DNA of 64,000 nucleotides from Chlamydiales bacterium STE3 (GCA_011125455.1 VKHO01000048.1:24338-88337), one strand, 5' to 3'; positions 27,161-36,927 are shown, numbered from the stretch's first letter. Program-made: numbers and translations. Notes: generated by a model from the sequence alone, not told the origin.

Positions 27161-28915
27161 TACTGTTCTAAGTGAACAGGCAACAAAAATCTCATGAAGA
27201 TCTCTGCTAGGTTGTTTAATCCATATTCCTTTGCAAACAATAGCAATTTTTTTGGGGATGCGAAGGATTCTTCTAAAAATGGCCTTCGCAATCATTTTAA
27301 TCCACCTAAGAATGTTTCTCGGACCTAGCTTGCGGTTGATCTTGTAACGTTTTACTCGGAAAAAATTTTCTTTTGCATCAACACTCAAACAAGGCAGACG
27401 ATGTGTAAACCAAGTTGTTCCTAAAACAGTATAAAATCTTTTAAAATAGAATTTAACAATTGTTGTGTTAGTATTTTTAATTTTTTTATTGCCTTCGGCT
27501 CTAGAAGGTGGGATCCATCCCAAGAAGGCATTTCCAAAATTCTGGAAAACATCTTCTCCTACCTTGACATGAACATGCGAAAAATCTATTGGTCGACCCG
27601 ACTTCTGTATATGGCTTACATGCTGGTTATACTCTCGGCAAGTGCTTTTCAAAACACCGGGAGAATTCCAAGTGCATACGCTAAATTTGCGCACGCATAT
27701 GATTTTATGTAGATGATCTGTTTTTTCCCCAAAACTCCCAACAAGAACTTTGGCAATTAATGCAGCAAAACGCATGGAATCCACTCCACCAAGACTGTGT
27801 CCAATCGCGGAAACTGAGACTGTGGTGCTGCCATCTGGCAGAGAATTATGGAAGGATTCAAGAATATCATCACAAAGACCGATAAAAGACTTTCTTCCAA
27901 CTTCAAGCCCCTCCTTTGCATTTCTTTTAATTGAAGCAAGACACCATGTGCCTCTAAAAAGAGCCTTAACAGGGAAATGATCTTGATGACCCCATTGGCC
28001 TTTGGTAAAGGGAGCACAAAAAAAAGCAACTAATCCGTTTTCTATTGTCGCAGATTTCACTTCGTAATAAACAGTTTGGCCTTTCTCATCCAATGTTGGA
28101 AATAATATGCCTACGACTTCTTTTCGAATTAAATCCCGCAACTTTTGCTTTTTAACGCTTGGAGATAAGTCCATTTTTTGAATTTTATTTACCTGATCTT
28201 GATTGAGGGGTATCCCATAGGCAATTTCACGGCTCATATGCTCAGTCGGTGCTAATTTTAGACGCGTAGAATAACCTTCAATATCTTGATTCTGCTTAAA
28301 ATGGTCAACGCGTTCAAAAGCCCGCAACATTGTCAAATGGTTTTGAAAAAGGAGAGAGTTTCCAGGGAGTCTTGGAAAGTGTTTCAGAGGATAAAAAAGG
28401 GCGGAAACGGCTTGCATCTTCCCTTCACCGTTAGGAAGGGAACGAAAAGCTTTCATGAGGATATCGATCTGTTTGTCCGTCAAAGAATCAAAATCTTGAG
28501 CTTGCTTTATACATGCGATCTCGCAATCACTTAAGAATTTAATACAGCCAAGACGGGCGGAATCGCTATCAATAGCATCGAATAAGTTTTTTAAATCTTC
28601 TTTTTTAGCTAGCGCTGCAAGGCTAATAAGCCTCTGTTTCACTTCGCCAACAGTAATTCTGCCTGGGATGGCAATAGTAGAACGGCAGAAGCTTTCCTCA
28701 AGATAACTTTCTTCCATCTCATTAACTAATCGGAGACCATAAAGGTTTAGAATTTTGCGCTTGAAGTCATCGAACGCTACAGTTTGTGTATCAGGAGCTT
28801 TTAAAAGCGTATTGAAATCAAGTTCTTTATTTAAATAGTCACGAGAAGCTAATCCAACAGGGGGGGAAGCTGGATCATTTGGTATTGAAGATGTAGATAT
28901 TTGCATAATCTCCAA
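27152..28915 (-). CDS. Lipase-like (alpha/beta-hydrolase, class 3 type) protein
   Basis: A 587-residue protein without signal peptide. The first 290 residues are helical and unfamiliar. The C-terminal half contains the nucleophile elbow VSAIGHSLGGVDSMRFAALIA (GHSLG, Ser near 374), typical of class 3 lipases, preceded by a strand and followed by RKFSVCTWNSPGV, a plausible oxyanion/substrate region, and later HVHVKVGEDVF with Asp and His candidates for the triad. The last 90 residues are strongly basic and hydrophobic. A secreted lipid-acting effector is possible; other environmental chlamydiae carry large proteins of this sort. Catalysis is inferred only from GHSLG. Confidence 0.6.
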   Translation of the reverse strand: MEIMQISTSSIPNDPASPPVGLASRDYLNKELDFNTLLKAPDTQTVAFDDFKRKILNLYGLRLVNEMEESYLEESFCRSTIAIPGRITVGEVKQRLISLAALAKKEDLKNLFDAIDSDSARLGCIKFLSDCEIACIKQAQDFDSLTDKQIDILMKAFRSLPNGEGKMQAVSALFYPLKHFPRLPGNSLLFQNHLTMLRAFERVDHFKQNQDIEGYSTRLKLAPTEHMSREIAYGIPLNQDQVNKIQKMDLSPSVKKQKLRDLIRKEVVGILFPTLDEKGQTVYYEVKSATIENGLVAFFCAPFTKGQWGHQDHFPVKALFRGTWCLASIKRNAKEGLEVGRKSFIGLCDDILESFHNSLPDGSTTVSVSAIGHSLGGVDSMRFAALIAKVLVGSFGEKTDHLHKIICVRKFSVCTWNSPGVLKSTCREYNQHVSHIQKSGRPIDFSHVHVKVGEDVFQNFGNAFLGWIPPSRAEGNKKIKNTNTTIVKFYFKRFYTVLGTTWFTHRLPCLSVDAKENFFRVKRYKINRKLGPRNILRWIKMIAKAIFRRILRIPKKIAIVCKGIWIKQPSRDLHEIFVACSLRTVLT

Positions 28916-28951
28916 ATAATTAAAAAAATCCGCCGATAGGGTTGAAAATGA

Positions 28952-28973
28952 TTACAAACAACCTAGTTTGTAA
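28952..28973. promoter_or_regulatory. Small inverted repeat upstream of the lipase-like gene
   Basis: TTACAAAC and GTTTGTAA flank a six-base spacer. It lies 37 bases upstream of the minus-strand start codon at 28915 and could be an operator or an RNA hairpin in the leader. Confidence 0.3.
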
Positions 28974-29133
28974 AAGTGGGCCCGCTATCTTATAAAAATT
29001 CTTTTTAAAAGAATCGCAAACCCCTAAATAATATATCGTTGATGTAAATATATTTTCTTATCCCTATCAGCAGACTAATTATTATACTGTAAAAGGTAAA
29101 TAACTTCAATTAAATTTAAACTTTACAACGCTA

Positions 29134-30678
29134 TTAATACTTATTTTTGAAATAAGGGCTTGATCCGTTATATTGAATGCATTTAAAAACTAAGACCGCT
29201 TTCCAGCCTTCGTCTTGAACCTGGCATAACGGAAAAATTCCAAGACAATGCACTTCGCGGAAGTAAGGTGCTAATTTTTTTTGATAAAAGGGGGTTTCGT
29301 TTCCAAGCCGTTGCTCTACGTTTCTTCCATTTTCTATAACAAAGTAATAACCCACTTTATTTCTTACTTCTTCAGCCATTTGAGGCCAGAAAGAAAACTG
29401 ATTTTTCCTTATTCCATGAAGGTTAAAAAAGTAAGCGCGCCCTTGCTGCTCATTGTAAAAACTCAGCAGGCTCACCGTTTGATAGGAGCTGGCGAATAAA
29501 AAGTCTTCTTTTGGTTCAAAACCTATTTCTGGAAGAAGTCGCTCTAGCTTTTGCCACCCTACGTTATGGCGAAAAGGATTTAATTTAAACGAAAGCTGGA
29601 AACGTTGTTGCAGATAGGGTAATGAAAAAGCACTGACAACAAGAATGATTGAAAGCAAAAGACCTGCCTTGAGCCATTTGAGGTTGTGTTCTTCTTTGCA
29701 AGCCCAAGCTAAAAACACAAATCCTGCAGGATAGGCATAATCGCACCAATTGCCTTGCACTTTTTTAAAAATTGCTAATACACAATGCAGAATAAGAATG
29801 GCAAGACAACTCCCACCCAGCACTCTTAAAGAGATCTTAGAGTTTTTTAACTTTCTAAAAGAAATAAGAAGCATTATAAAAATTATAGGAGAAACTAAAG
29901 CTGTCTGTGCCCCGAAAAAATCTAAAAAATTTCCTTTTAATAAAGCGCCTTCAGGCCCCTGCATTGTAGACCCCACGTGGCGAAAAGTGGCCCACTCATG
30001 GGTCATGTTCCAGTAGAGGCTTGGTAATAACCCTATTAGGGATAATAGGAAAGTTATAAAAAGAGACCAGTTTCTTAAGATAGGAATGAAAAAAAGCAAG
30101 GAAAAAATGAGGAGCCAAATCCAGTAAATTTGCCATTTAAAAAGAGCGCCACAGGCAATTAGAATGCCGATTAAAACAGCATTCGGCTTTGTATTGTCTT
30201 CAATACTTTTAATGAGCGGAATTAAGCTCAACACCCAAAATAAAACAACACCGACATCTGTAATCGCGAAAAAGGTTGCTAAAAACCCAAGAGGAGTGAA
30301 GGCCATGATTAAAGCAGCCCAAAATGCCGTCTCTTCTGTAAGTTGTGTTGCTTTAGCAAGGTAAAATACAGCAAGTGGCAGAAAAGATCCTAAAACCAAA
30401 GAGCCAAAGCGCACACCCAGTTCAGAATCACCAAAAATTTGTGTCCCTACCCAGATTTGCCAGGCAATCCCTGGGGGCTTACTGTAATAACCCCAAGAAA
30501 GCTCTTTGCTCCAAGTCCAGTATTGTGCTTCGTCAGGTCCTAGGCCAATTCCTACAAATGGGATGATTAAGCCAACAAGAAGGGCTTTAATAAAAAGCAG
30601 GAAAAGGAGAAGAGATAATTTGCCTTTAAACACAAAAAAAGCTGCCTTTTGAATAGAAAATAAACATCCTAAAGGCAA
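29134..30678 (-). CDS. GT39/ArnT-like membrane glycosyltransferase
   Basis: A 514-residue polytopic protein with about eleven membrane helices. The first periplasmic loop carries the family's catalytic acid motif in GPDEAQYWTWSKELSWGYYSKPPGIAWQIW (Asp-Glu as in ArnT and dolichyl-phosphate-mannose mannosyltransferases), then FGDSELGVRFGS. The C-terminal periplasmic domain has FLFASSYQTVSLLSFYNEQQGRAYFF. Such enzymes move a sugar from a polyprenyl-phosphate donor to lipid A or another acceptor. The start is uncertain: TTG at 30678 has no clear ribosome site, and a GTG fifteen codons in is possible. Acceptor unknown. Confidence 0.8.
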   Translation of the reverse strand: MPLGCLFSIQKAAFFVFKGKLSLLLFLLFIKALLVGLIIPFVGIGLGPDEAQYWTWSKELSWGYYSKPPGIAWQIWVGTQIFGDSELGVRFGSLVLGSFLPLAVFYLAKATQLTEETAFWAALIMAFTPLGFLATFFAITDVGVVLFWVLSLIPLIKSIEDNTKPNAVLIGILIACGALFKWQIYWIWLLIFSLLFFIPILRNWSLFITFLLSLIGLLPSLYWNMTHEWATFRHVGSTMQGPEGALLKGNFLDFFGAQTALVSPIIFIMLLISFRKLKNSKISLRVLGGSCLAILILHCVLAIFKKVQGNWCDYAYPAGFVFLAWACKEEHNLKWLKAGLLLSIILVVSAFSLPYLQQRFQLSFKLNPFRHNVGWQKLERLLPEIGFEPKEDFLFASSYQTVSLLSFYNEQQGRAYFFNLHGIRKNQFSFWPQMAEEVRNKVGYYFVIENGRNVEQRLGNETPFYQKKLAPYFREVHCLGIFPLCQVQDEGWKAVLVFKCIQYNGSSPYFKNKY

Positions 30679-30728
30679 TTAAGTTAGCTAAAGCGCTTTT
30701 TTTTTGACAGGTGAAATTTGGCTAACCC

Positions 30729-31502
30729 TTATTCTCTCTCTGGAGAGTTGAAGAAGTTCTTGAGCCCTTGCAAAGTGACATCTCGTCCGATCGCAGCTAT
30801 CGAATCTAACAAGGGGATGTTCTTGGGACAAACCTTTTCACAATTTTGTGCATTGCCGCAATTCCCAATTCCCCCCTCCTCCATCATAGGCTGTAATCTT
30901 TTTGCTCTTTGCATTTTGCCAATAGGATGGGTGTTAAATAACCTAACTTGCGCTGTAATTTGAGGACCCAAAAATTTGGAATGGGCATTGATTTGTGGAC
31001 AGGCTTCCAGACAACACCCACATGTCATGCACCGGGAAATAGCGTACATCATCTCTTGCGCTTCTTGGCTAATTTTTGGGCCAGGGCCTCGATCAAAAGC
31101 CCCATCTGCGTCTACCCAGGCATGGACTTTTTTCAAGTTTTCAAACATGGAAGAACGATCGACAATAAGATCGCGAACAAGAGGAAATTTAGAAAAAGGA
31201 GCCAAGGTGATGACATTGCTATTGGTCTCTTGTATAATCGGTGCGATTAAAGCCGTACAGGCCTGTCTTGGATAACTATTGATGAGCATTGAGCAAGACC
31301 CGCAAACTTCTTCAAGACATCCCTGTTCCCAGACAATGGGTTCGACTTTTTTCCCTTCTCGATTAACAGGATTTTTTTGTATTTCCATCAGAACAGAGAT
31401 CACATTGGCAGAAGGAAACAAATCGAGCTCAAATTCTTCCCAGTACTGATGACCAGGATGACCGCGATAAACTCTCAAAATAAAAGAATTGTCCGCTTCC
31501 AT
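30729..31502 (-). CDS. sdhB: Succinate dehydrogenase iron-sulfur subunit
   Basis: A 257-residue SdhB. The N-terminal plant-type ferredoxin domain has CLEEVCGSCSMLIN and a further Cys for the [2Fe-2S] cluster. The C-terminal domain has CMTCGCCLEACPQ and CGNAQNCEKVCPKNIP for the [4Fe-4S] and [3Fe-4S] clusters. Electrons pass from SdhA FAD to quinone via SdhC. A strong AGGAGGAG lies before the ATG at 31502, 11 bases after the sdhA stop. Gene order sdhC-sdhA-sdhB matches the Chlamydia cluster. Confidence 0.96.
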   Translation of the reverse strand: MEADNSFILRVYRGHPGHQYWEEFELDLFPSANVISVLMEIQKNPVNREGKKVEPIVWEQGCLEEVCGSCSMLINSYPRQACTALIAPIIQETNSNVITLAPFSKFPLVRDLIVDRSSMFENLKKVHAWVDADGAFDRGPGPKISQEAQEMMYAISRCMTCGCCLEACPQINAHSKFLGPQITAQVRLFNTHPIGKMQRAKRLQPMMEEGGIGNCGNAQNCEKVCPKNIPLLDSIAAIGRDVTLQGLKNFFNSPERE

Positions 31503-31513
31503 TGTTTCTCCTC

Positions 31514-33409
31514 CTAAAATGGTAAGGATATTTCATTGGGAATATTTTCAAGCTTCGGCTTGATTTTTTTAGCGGATGAGTAGTCACGTTTTATAGGTTT
31601 GAGATAACGTAAATCGACAGGGACATAACTAATCTCCGGCTCATCTTGGCCTTTCTTATATTCTGCTATGGTTGTTTTCAACCAGTTTTCGTCATCTCGA
31701 AGGGGAAACTCTGCTTTAAAATGAGCCCCTCTGGATTCATTGCGCATTAAAGCACTTTTCGTAATTACCATAGCGACATCGAGCATAGCACGAAATTGGT
31801 GAGCAAACATAAAAGTTTGATTCGCAAATTGTGAGTGGTCATCCAATGTGATTTTTTTATAACGCTCTTGGTATTCTTTGATTTTATTTAAACAAGTAAG
31901 AAGATCCCTATTATTTCTCTTTACTGTCACATAATTGATAAGATCATTCGCTAATGCTTCATGTAGTTGAAAAACATTTTCACCGCCATTGCGTGTCATC
32001 AACTCTTTACGAAACTCCTCTTCCTCTTGAACAGCACTTTCAAAAATTTTTGAGGGGGATTCAGAGGAAAAAGAATCAAGGTTTTCAAGATAACGAGGCA
32101 TTTCTTTCCCAACAGTTAACCCCCCAAAGATGCATGATAGAAGCGAATTCGCTCCTAAACGGTTAGCACCATGATATTGAAAATCTGACTCGCCAACGTT
32201 AAAGCAACCGGGGATATTGGTCATTTGCCTGTAGCGGCTTAAGCGATCTGGATCGCCGGACGCTGGCCAATCCACCCAAGCCCCACCCATTGAATAATGC
32301 ACTGCAGGAAAAATTTTCATCGGCACTTTCCGCGGATCATCCCCTGTGAATTTCTGATAGATTTCTAAAATCGCCTCTAGCTTATGTTTTTTTTCTTCTG
32401 AAAGATGGCTAATATCTAAATAAACTTGCATTTTCCCATCAATCCCCAACCCCATTTCACAGACGGTCAAAATTTCTCTTGAGCCGATGTCTCGCGGGAC
32501 GAGATTGCCAAAAGCTGGATAGAGCTCTTCTAAGAAGTACCATGGCTCCCCAGTTTTTCCACAAGGGATCGTGCGCCCATCAGAGGTGGTGAACGTACGG
32601 GAAGAATCGCCGTAGACCCATATGCGGCCGCCTTCTCCTCTTGCAGATTCCGACATCAAACGCATCTTATCCCTTCCTGGAATAGAGGTAGGGTGCACTT
32701 GGATAAATTCTGCATTGGCATATTTCATGCCTTGCCGATAAAGGCGTCCATTGGCAGCTCCTGTACAAAAGGTGGAGTTTGTAGACATTTTAAAGATAAA
32801 GCCGAGTCCCCCTGAAGCAACGACGACAGCATCTGCAGCAAAAGAGTGTAACTTCAAGTTGAACAAATCCATAATCACGGCGCCGCGTGTGATCCCCTTC
32901 TTGTCGATAACGAGACGCAAGAATTCGTGATTTTCAAATTTCTGGATCAATCCTTTAACTTCGTATCTTCTGACTTGTTCATCGAGAGCGTAAAGCAATT
33001 GCTGGCCTGTCGACGCCCCAGCAAAAGCTGTACGGTTATAAAGAGTTCCTCCAAAACGACGAAAGTCGAGATTTCCCTCTTCTGTTCGATTAAAAGGACA
33101 GCCAAACCGATCCATCATATGAATGATGGAAGGGCCACTCAAACACATCTCTAAAACAGGGGGCTGATCGGCTAAGAAATCTCCTCCTTTAATTGTGTCG
33201 TACGCATGAATTAATGGGTCATCATCCTCACCCATTGCATTCATAGCCGCGTTAATTCCCCCTTGAGCGCAAACGGAATGAGAACGTTTGACCTTAGTCA
33301 CAGAAATAATTTTTACGTAAATGCCTTTCTCTGCCAATTTCATCGCCGCAGAAAGGCCGGCTAAACCACCGCCCACAACGATGACTTCTCTTTTGAGTTT
33401 TTCTGACAT
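31514..33409 (-). CDS. sdhA: Succinate dehydrogenase flavoprotein subunit
   Basis: A 631-residue SdhA. The FAD dinucleotide motif VVGGGLAGLSAAMKLAEKG is at the N-terminus, followed by HSVCAQGGINAA with the histidine that carries covalent FAD in this family. Active-site segments are IQVHPTSIPG, SARGEGGRIW, HYSMGGAW and GANRLGANSLL. It oxidises succinate to fumarate in the TCA cycle. Its length fits the Bacillus/epsilon type rather than the mitochondrial type, in keeping with the single large cytochrome subunit. It begins one base after the sdhC stop codon. Confidence 0.96.
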   Translation of the reverse strand: MSEKLKREVIVVGGGLAGLSAAMKLAEKGIYVKIISVTKVKRSHSVCAQGGINAAMNAMGEDDDPLIHAYDTIKGGDFLADQPPVLEMCLSGPSIIHMMDRFGCPFNRTEEGNLDFRRFGGTLYNRTAFAGASTGQQLLYALDEQVRRYEVKGLIQKFENHEFLRLVIDKKGITRGAVIMDLFNLKLHSFAADAVVVASGGLGFIFKMSTNSTFCTGAANGRLYRQGMKYANAEFIQVHPTSIPGRDKMRLMSESARGEGGRIWVYGDSSRTFTTSDGRTIPCGKTGEPWYFLEELYPAFGNLVPRDIGSREILTVCEMGLGIDGKMQVYLDISHLSEEKKHKLEAILEIYQKFTGDDPRKVPMKIFPAVHYSMGGAWVDWPASGDPDRLSRYRQMTNIPGCFNVGESDFQYHGANRLGANSLLSCIFGGLTVGKEMPRYLENLDSFSSESPSKIFESAVQEEEEFRKELMTRNGGENVFQLHEALANDLINYVTVKRNNRDLLTCLNKIKEYQERYKKITLDDHSQFANQTFMFAHQFRAMLDVAMVITKSALMRNESRGAHFKAEFPLRDDENWLKTTIAEYKKGQDEPEISYVPVDLRYLKPIKRDYSSAKKIKPKLENIPNEISLPF

Positions 33410-33410
33410 T

Positions 33411-34343
33411 TTAACGCCTTAGGTTGATCCAGTAAGTCCCAAAAATCGTGATTAATCCCAAAAAACCGACAATCAACATCAGAACTTTTGAAATTTTTAA
33501 GAGCGCTTTTTGCGAACGCTGCGAAATAGTTACCCCCCAGGAAATCAAAAACGTCCACACTCCATTGAATGCATGAAAGCAGGCTGCAAGAACAAAAATA
33601 GTGTAGAGAAACATCATGATCGGCATTTTAAAGGTTTCACGAAGCATGAGGAGTTCCGCTGTTCCAAAATTTTTTGCCACTGCGATGTATTGATTTTCCT
33701 TTATTGAACGCACTTGTAAAGCTCTAACAAATTCATGCTGCTCTTGTATATTTTGTGCTTGGACACTTACTAGCTCGTTAGATTGCGGGAGAAGCGGTAA
33801 TTTCATCTTTAAATTTTCGATATCCTTTGGACCATATAAATTTACCTTTAAGCGCTCTGACAACGTGTAGATCCCAGGATCTGCGTCTACTTTCACCATA
33901 TAAAATTTGTCGATTCCTTTATGGGTTTTCGCAGGATATTCTATAAATCGCATGTGGACAACATGCGCAATAATGGCGACAAGAAGGATCCAAGAAGTGA
34001 TGCGTTGCCAAGTGTAAGCGCGGTTGCGTCCATAATGTGCCAGATAGGGGCTCTTACCATCATAGCCAAACGAATTCATTTTAGAAGTTTTTAGGTACTG
34101 AACTCCCCACCACATGTGAATAGCAATGGGAACACCAAGAATGGTCCACTCGATTAATGGAAGATAGGGCAGTTCTTGTATGGCATTGACGGCTCGTATA
34201 AAGCCTTCACCATCTTGCCCAAAAAGTAAAGCAGCTTGGGAATTGACTAGGAGATGCTGCACAAGGTAAATAGAGAGCCAAAAGCCTGCTAAAGAATGGG
34301 CTCTGCGCCAAACAAAGGGCTTAGGGAGTGCTGAAGCTGACAT
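33411..34343 (-). CDS. sdhC: Succinate dehydrogenase cytochrome b558-type subunit
   Basis: A 310-residue membrane anchor. It opens VWRRAHSLAGFWLSIYLVQHLLVNSQAALLFG, then IPLIEWTILGVPIAIHMWWGVQY, SWILLVAIIAHVVHMRFIEYPA and, at the end, LYTIFVLAACFHAFNGVWTFLISWG and VLMLIVGFLGLITIFGTYWI: five helices with His residues for two hemes, as in Bacillus SdhC. A hydrophilic insertion of about 90 residues (from about 148 to 235) sits between helices 3 and 4 and makes the protein longer than B. subtilis SdhC (about 200). AGGATG precedes the ATG; the -10-like TATAAA lies just upstream. Confidence 0.9.
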   Translation of the reverse strand: MSASALPKPFVWRRAHSLAGFWLSIYLVQHLLVNSQAALLFGQDGEGFIRAVNAIQELPYLPLIEWTILGVPIAIHMWWGVQYLKTSKMNSFGYDGKSPYLAHYGRNRAYTWQRITSWILLVAIIAHVVHMRFIEYPAKTHKGIDKFYMVKVDADPGIYTLSERLKVNLYGPKDIENLKMKLPLLPQSNELVSVQAQNIQEQHEFVRALQVRSIKENQYIAVAKNFGTAELLMLRETFKMPIMMFLYTIFVLAACFHAFNGVWTFLISWGVTISQRSQKALLKISKVLMLIVGFLGLITIFGTYWINLRR

Positions 34344-34411
34344 TTCATCCTAATTTTTTTATACAATTGCAAGTTACTTATTCACTGATTTTTTGAAAAT
34401 CAAAAAGGTCA

Positions 34412-34439
34412 TTGACCGCAAGAGGAAAATCCTTATAAT
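34412..34439 (+). promoter_or_regulatory. Sigma-66/70-type promoter of the metal transporter operon
   Basis: TTGACC at 34412-34417 and a perfect TATAAT at 34434-34439, separated by 16 bases, 27 bases upstream of the znuA-like start codon. I see no obvious Zur or Fur box overlapping it. Confidence 0.7.
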
Positions 34440-34465
34440 CTGTGCAAACATAATTATCCAATTTT

Positions 34466-35335
34466 ATGAATAAAGCATTCTTTAGGTTCCTTTTCCTCTC
34501 ATTTTCCCTACTTCTCTCTTGCTTTTCAGGAGAGCTTCCCAAAAAACCCTATGTTCTTGTAAGTGTGGCACCTCATAAATTTTTTGTTGAAAAGATTGCA
34601 GAAGACCTCCTGGAAGTGATCTTAATGGTTCCCCCAGGTGCTAGCAGCCATTCTTACGAACCAACTCCAAAACAAATGGTCAATGCAAGCAAAGGGGAAA
34701 TATGGTTTTTGCTTGGCGAACCCTTTGAACAAAAAGCGGCCAAAGCCTTAAAAAGCTATAATTCACAACTAAAGCTTGTTGATATGCGCCAAGGTTTAGA
34801 TTTAATTTCTGATCAATGCGGCCATTGTAAACACCATCACCATTCCATGGATCCACATATATGGCTATCACCTAGCATGGCCAAGATTCAAGCTGCCACT
34901 ATCGCTAAAACATTAAGCCAATATTACCCAGAACATGGTGAGCTTTTTCAACGCAACCTGGAGAGTTTTAGTGCTGAGCTTGAACACCTAGACCGCAAGA
35001 TTGATCAGGTTCTTCAGCCCCTTAAAAATCGCACCATTATGGTTTCTCATCCAGCATATGGTTACTTTTGCCGAGATTACCAACTTCAACAACTCTCCAT
35101 CGAGTTTGAGGGCAAGGACCCGACGCCTAAGCAACTGAATACGATTTTATCCGAGGCTCGGGAAAATAATATTCGCGCAATTTTTATTCAGCAACAGTAC
35201 AGTAATAAAGCGGCTAACTTAGTTGCAAAAGAATTGAATGTGAGAATTATCGACTTAGATCCTTACGCAGAAAACATCCTAGAGAGTTTGTTCCATATTG
35301 CTCAAAGTTTTGCTCAAAACGGCACTGAGCCATGA
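34466..35335 (+). CDS. znuA: Zinc/manganese ABC transporter substrate-binding lipoprotein (ZnuA-like)
   Basis: A 289-residue cluster A-I binding protein. The signal peptide ends in a lipobox LLLSC (Cys at about 19). Metal ligands are in VSVAPHKFFVEKIA, GASSHSYEPTPKQM, the His-rich loop CGHCKHHHHSMDPHIWLSP and HPAYGYFCRDY; the fourth ligand region is IIDLDPYAENI. The His-rich loop is typical of zinc binders, so zinc is the likely substrate, although chlamydial relatives (CT415 and YtgA) have been discussed for other metals. The stop overlaps the ATPase start by four bases. Confidence 0.9.
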   Translation: MNKAFFRFLFLSFSLLLSCFSGELPKKPYVLVSVAPHKFFVEKIAEDLLEVILMVPPGASSHSYEPTPKQMVNASKGEIWFLLGEPFEQKAAKALKSYNSQLKLVDMRQGLDLISDQCGHCKHHHHSMDPHIWLSPSMAKIQAATIAKTLSQYYPEHGELFQRNLESFSAELEHLDRKIDQVLQPLKNRTIMVSHPAYGYFCRDYQLQQLSIEFEGKDPTPKQLNTILSEARENNIRAIFIQQQYSNKAANLVAKELNVRIIDLDPYAENILESLFHIAQSFAQNGTEP

Positions 35336-36066
35336 CCCCTGCCCTTGAATTCAAACAAGTTTATTTTAGCTACCGCGAACTTTGTGCTCTAAGTAATGTC
35401 TCTTTTATCGTTGAAAGGGGGCAATTTGTCAGCATTATCGGTCCAAATGGTGGAGGGAAAACCACCCTCTTAAAGCTCATTATGGGCTTTTTGAAGCCAG
35501 GTTCTGGAAACATACAGATTTTGGGCCAACCACCTGAAAAAGTTTTAGAAAAAATTGCTTACGTTCCGCAGAATTTGCGTTACGATAGAGAATTTCCTAT
35601 CTCCGTCAACGAACTTGTTCTCTCCGGGAGACTTTCGCAGCTCTCTTGGTGTGGTTGTTTTCGTAAAGCTGATAAGTTAGCCACTAAAGAAGCTTTGGAA
35701 AAAGTGGGCCTGTTTCATCTAAAAGAGTCTTCTTTTGGCGAGCTTTCTGGTGGCCAGCAGCAAAGAGCTCTCATTGCTCGTGCTTTGGCTTCTGAACCAG
35801 AAATTCTTCTTTTGGATGAGCCAACGGCCAATGTGGATGCCGAAGCACAAGCAGACATTTATTCCCTGCTTTATAGCCTCAAAGGTAAAATGACGATTTT
35901 GATTGTTACTCATGATCTAAAAATGGCGATTGAACAAGTTGATCGTGTGTTTTGCGTTGAACAAAAACTCACTACTTATTCTCCGCAAGAAGTCTGCGAA
36001 CATTACGCAATGGGACTGTATCATCCGCGTTTAATCTCTTTGGATTTAAAACAAGGAAAAAGCTAA
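35332..36066 (+). CDS. znuC: Metal ABC transporter ATP-binding protein (ZnuC-like)
   Basis: A 244-residue ABC ATPase. Walker A is GPNGGGKTT near 37-45, the Q-loop YVPQNLRYDREFP, signature LSGGQQQR, Walker B EILLLDEPTANVD, and the switch histidine in IVTHD. It energises import through the permease encoded next. The start ATG overlaps the preceding stop as ATGA, and its own TAA is directly followed by the ATG of the permease gene, so the three genes are translationally coupled. Confidence 0.94.
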   Translation: MTPALEFKQVYFSYRELCALSNVSFIVERGQFVSIIGPNGGGKTTLLKLIMGFLKPGSGNIQILGQPPEKVLEKIAYVPQNLRYDREFPISVNELVLSGRLSQLSWCGCFRKADKLATKEALEKVGLFHLKESSFGELSGGQQQRALIARALASEPEILLLDEPTANVDAEAQADIYSLLYSLKGKMTILIVTHDLKMAIEQVDRVFCVEQKLTTYSPQEVCEHYAMGLYHPRLISLDLKQGKS

Positions 36067-36894
36067 ATGGGTTTCTTAGAAGCTCTTCAAACAAACCCTT
36101 TGCTCTTATCTGCAGTGTTAGCAGGTCTTGCCGCTTCTGTTGTAAGTGGAATTATCGGTTCTTATGTAGTTGTAAAACGTATTGTGTTTATTAGTGGGAG
36201 TATTTCCCATTCTGTCCTTAGTGGAATTGGGTTTTGCCTATGGCTCGAAAGAGCAAAAGGAATAACGTGGGTATCCCCTCTTTATGGTGCTTTGATCACA
36301 GGAATCCTCTCGGCATTAATTATTGGCTGGATCCATCTTTATTATCGAGAAAGAGAAGACTCTGTGATTGCCGCCTTGTGGTCTGTCGGTATGGCGATTG
36401 GAGTCTTATTTATCTCCCAAACACCTGGCTTTAATGTAGAGTTAACAAACTTTTTAGTGGGCAATATTCTGTGGGTTTCTCCACAAGACCTTTATATACT
36501 TTTTGCATTAGATTTGGTTATTATTCTGATTGTCCTTTGCTTGCACAAACGTTTTTTGGCCATCTGTTTTGATGAGCAGCAGGCTAAACTGCAAGGGCTA
36601 AAAGTGAATCAGCTTTACCTCTTACTTCTTGTTCTTGCAGCCATTACGATTGTTTTGTTGATACAGGTTGTGGGAATTATCTTAGTAATGACTATGCTTG
36701 CCATCCCTGCAGCTATAGCTAATTTCTTCACATCTCGTCTGTCGAGTATGATCTTTATAGCCATTCTTTTGAGTGCTAGCTTTTGCTTTTTTGGTACAGG
36801 AGTAGCTTACCATTTAGATTGGCCAGCAGGAGCAACTATCGCGCTTGTCGCAGGATTTACGTATCTATTGTCTATGCTGGTATTTAAGAAGTAA
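36067..36894 (+). CDS. znuB: Metal ABC transporter permease (ZnuB-like)
   Basis: A 275-residue ABC-3 family membrane protein with about eight helices. Typical family segments are GLAASVVSGIIGSYVVVKRIVFISGSISHSVLSGIG, GLKVNQLYLLLLVLAAITIVLLIQVVGIILVMTMLAIPAAIA and YHLDWPAGATIALVAG. It forms the inner-membrane channel for zinc or manganese with the two preceding gene products. It ends the operon; a 9-bp-stem hairpin follows at once. Confidence 0.93.
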   Translation: MGFLEALQTNPLLLSAVLAGLAASVVSGIIGSYVVVKRIVFISGSISHSVLSGIGFCLWLERAKGITWVSPLYGALITGILSALIIGWIHLYYREREDSVIAALWSVGMAIGVLFISQTPGFNVELTNFLVGNILWVSPQDLYILFALDLVIILIVLCLHKRFLAICFDEQQAKLQGLKVNQLYLLLLVLAAITIVLLIQVVGIILVMTMLAIPAAIANFFTSRLSSMIFIAILLSASFCFFGTGVAYHLDWPAGATIALVAGFTYLLSMLVFKK

Positions 36895-36925
36895 GCCTCA
36901 GAGAAGAAAACCTTTACTGAGGCTT
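36893..36925. terminator. Hairpin between znuB (plus) and tRNA-Ser (minus)
   Basis: AAGCCTCAG and CTGAGGCTT form a perfect 9-bp stem with a 15-base loop. It lies between convergent transcripts and could terminate both; the flanking T runs are weak. Confidence 0.6.
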
Positions 36926-36927
36926 GT

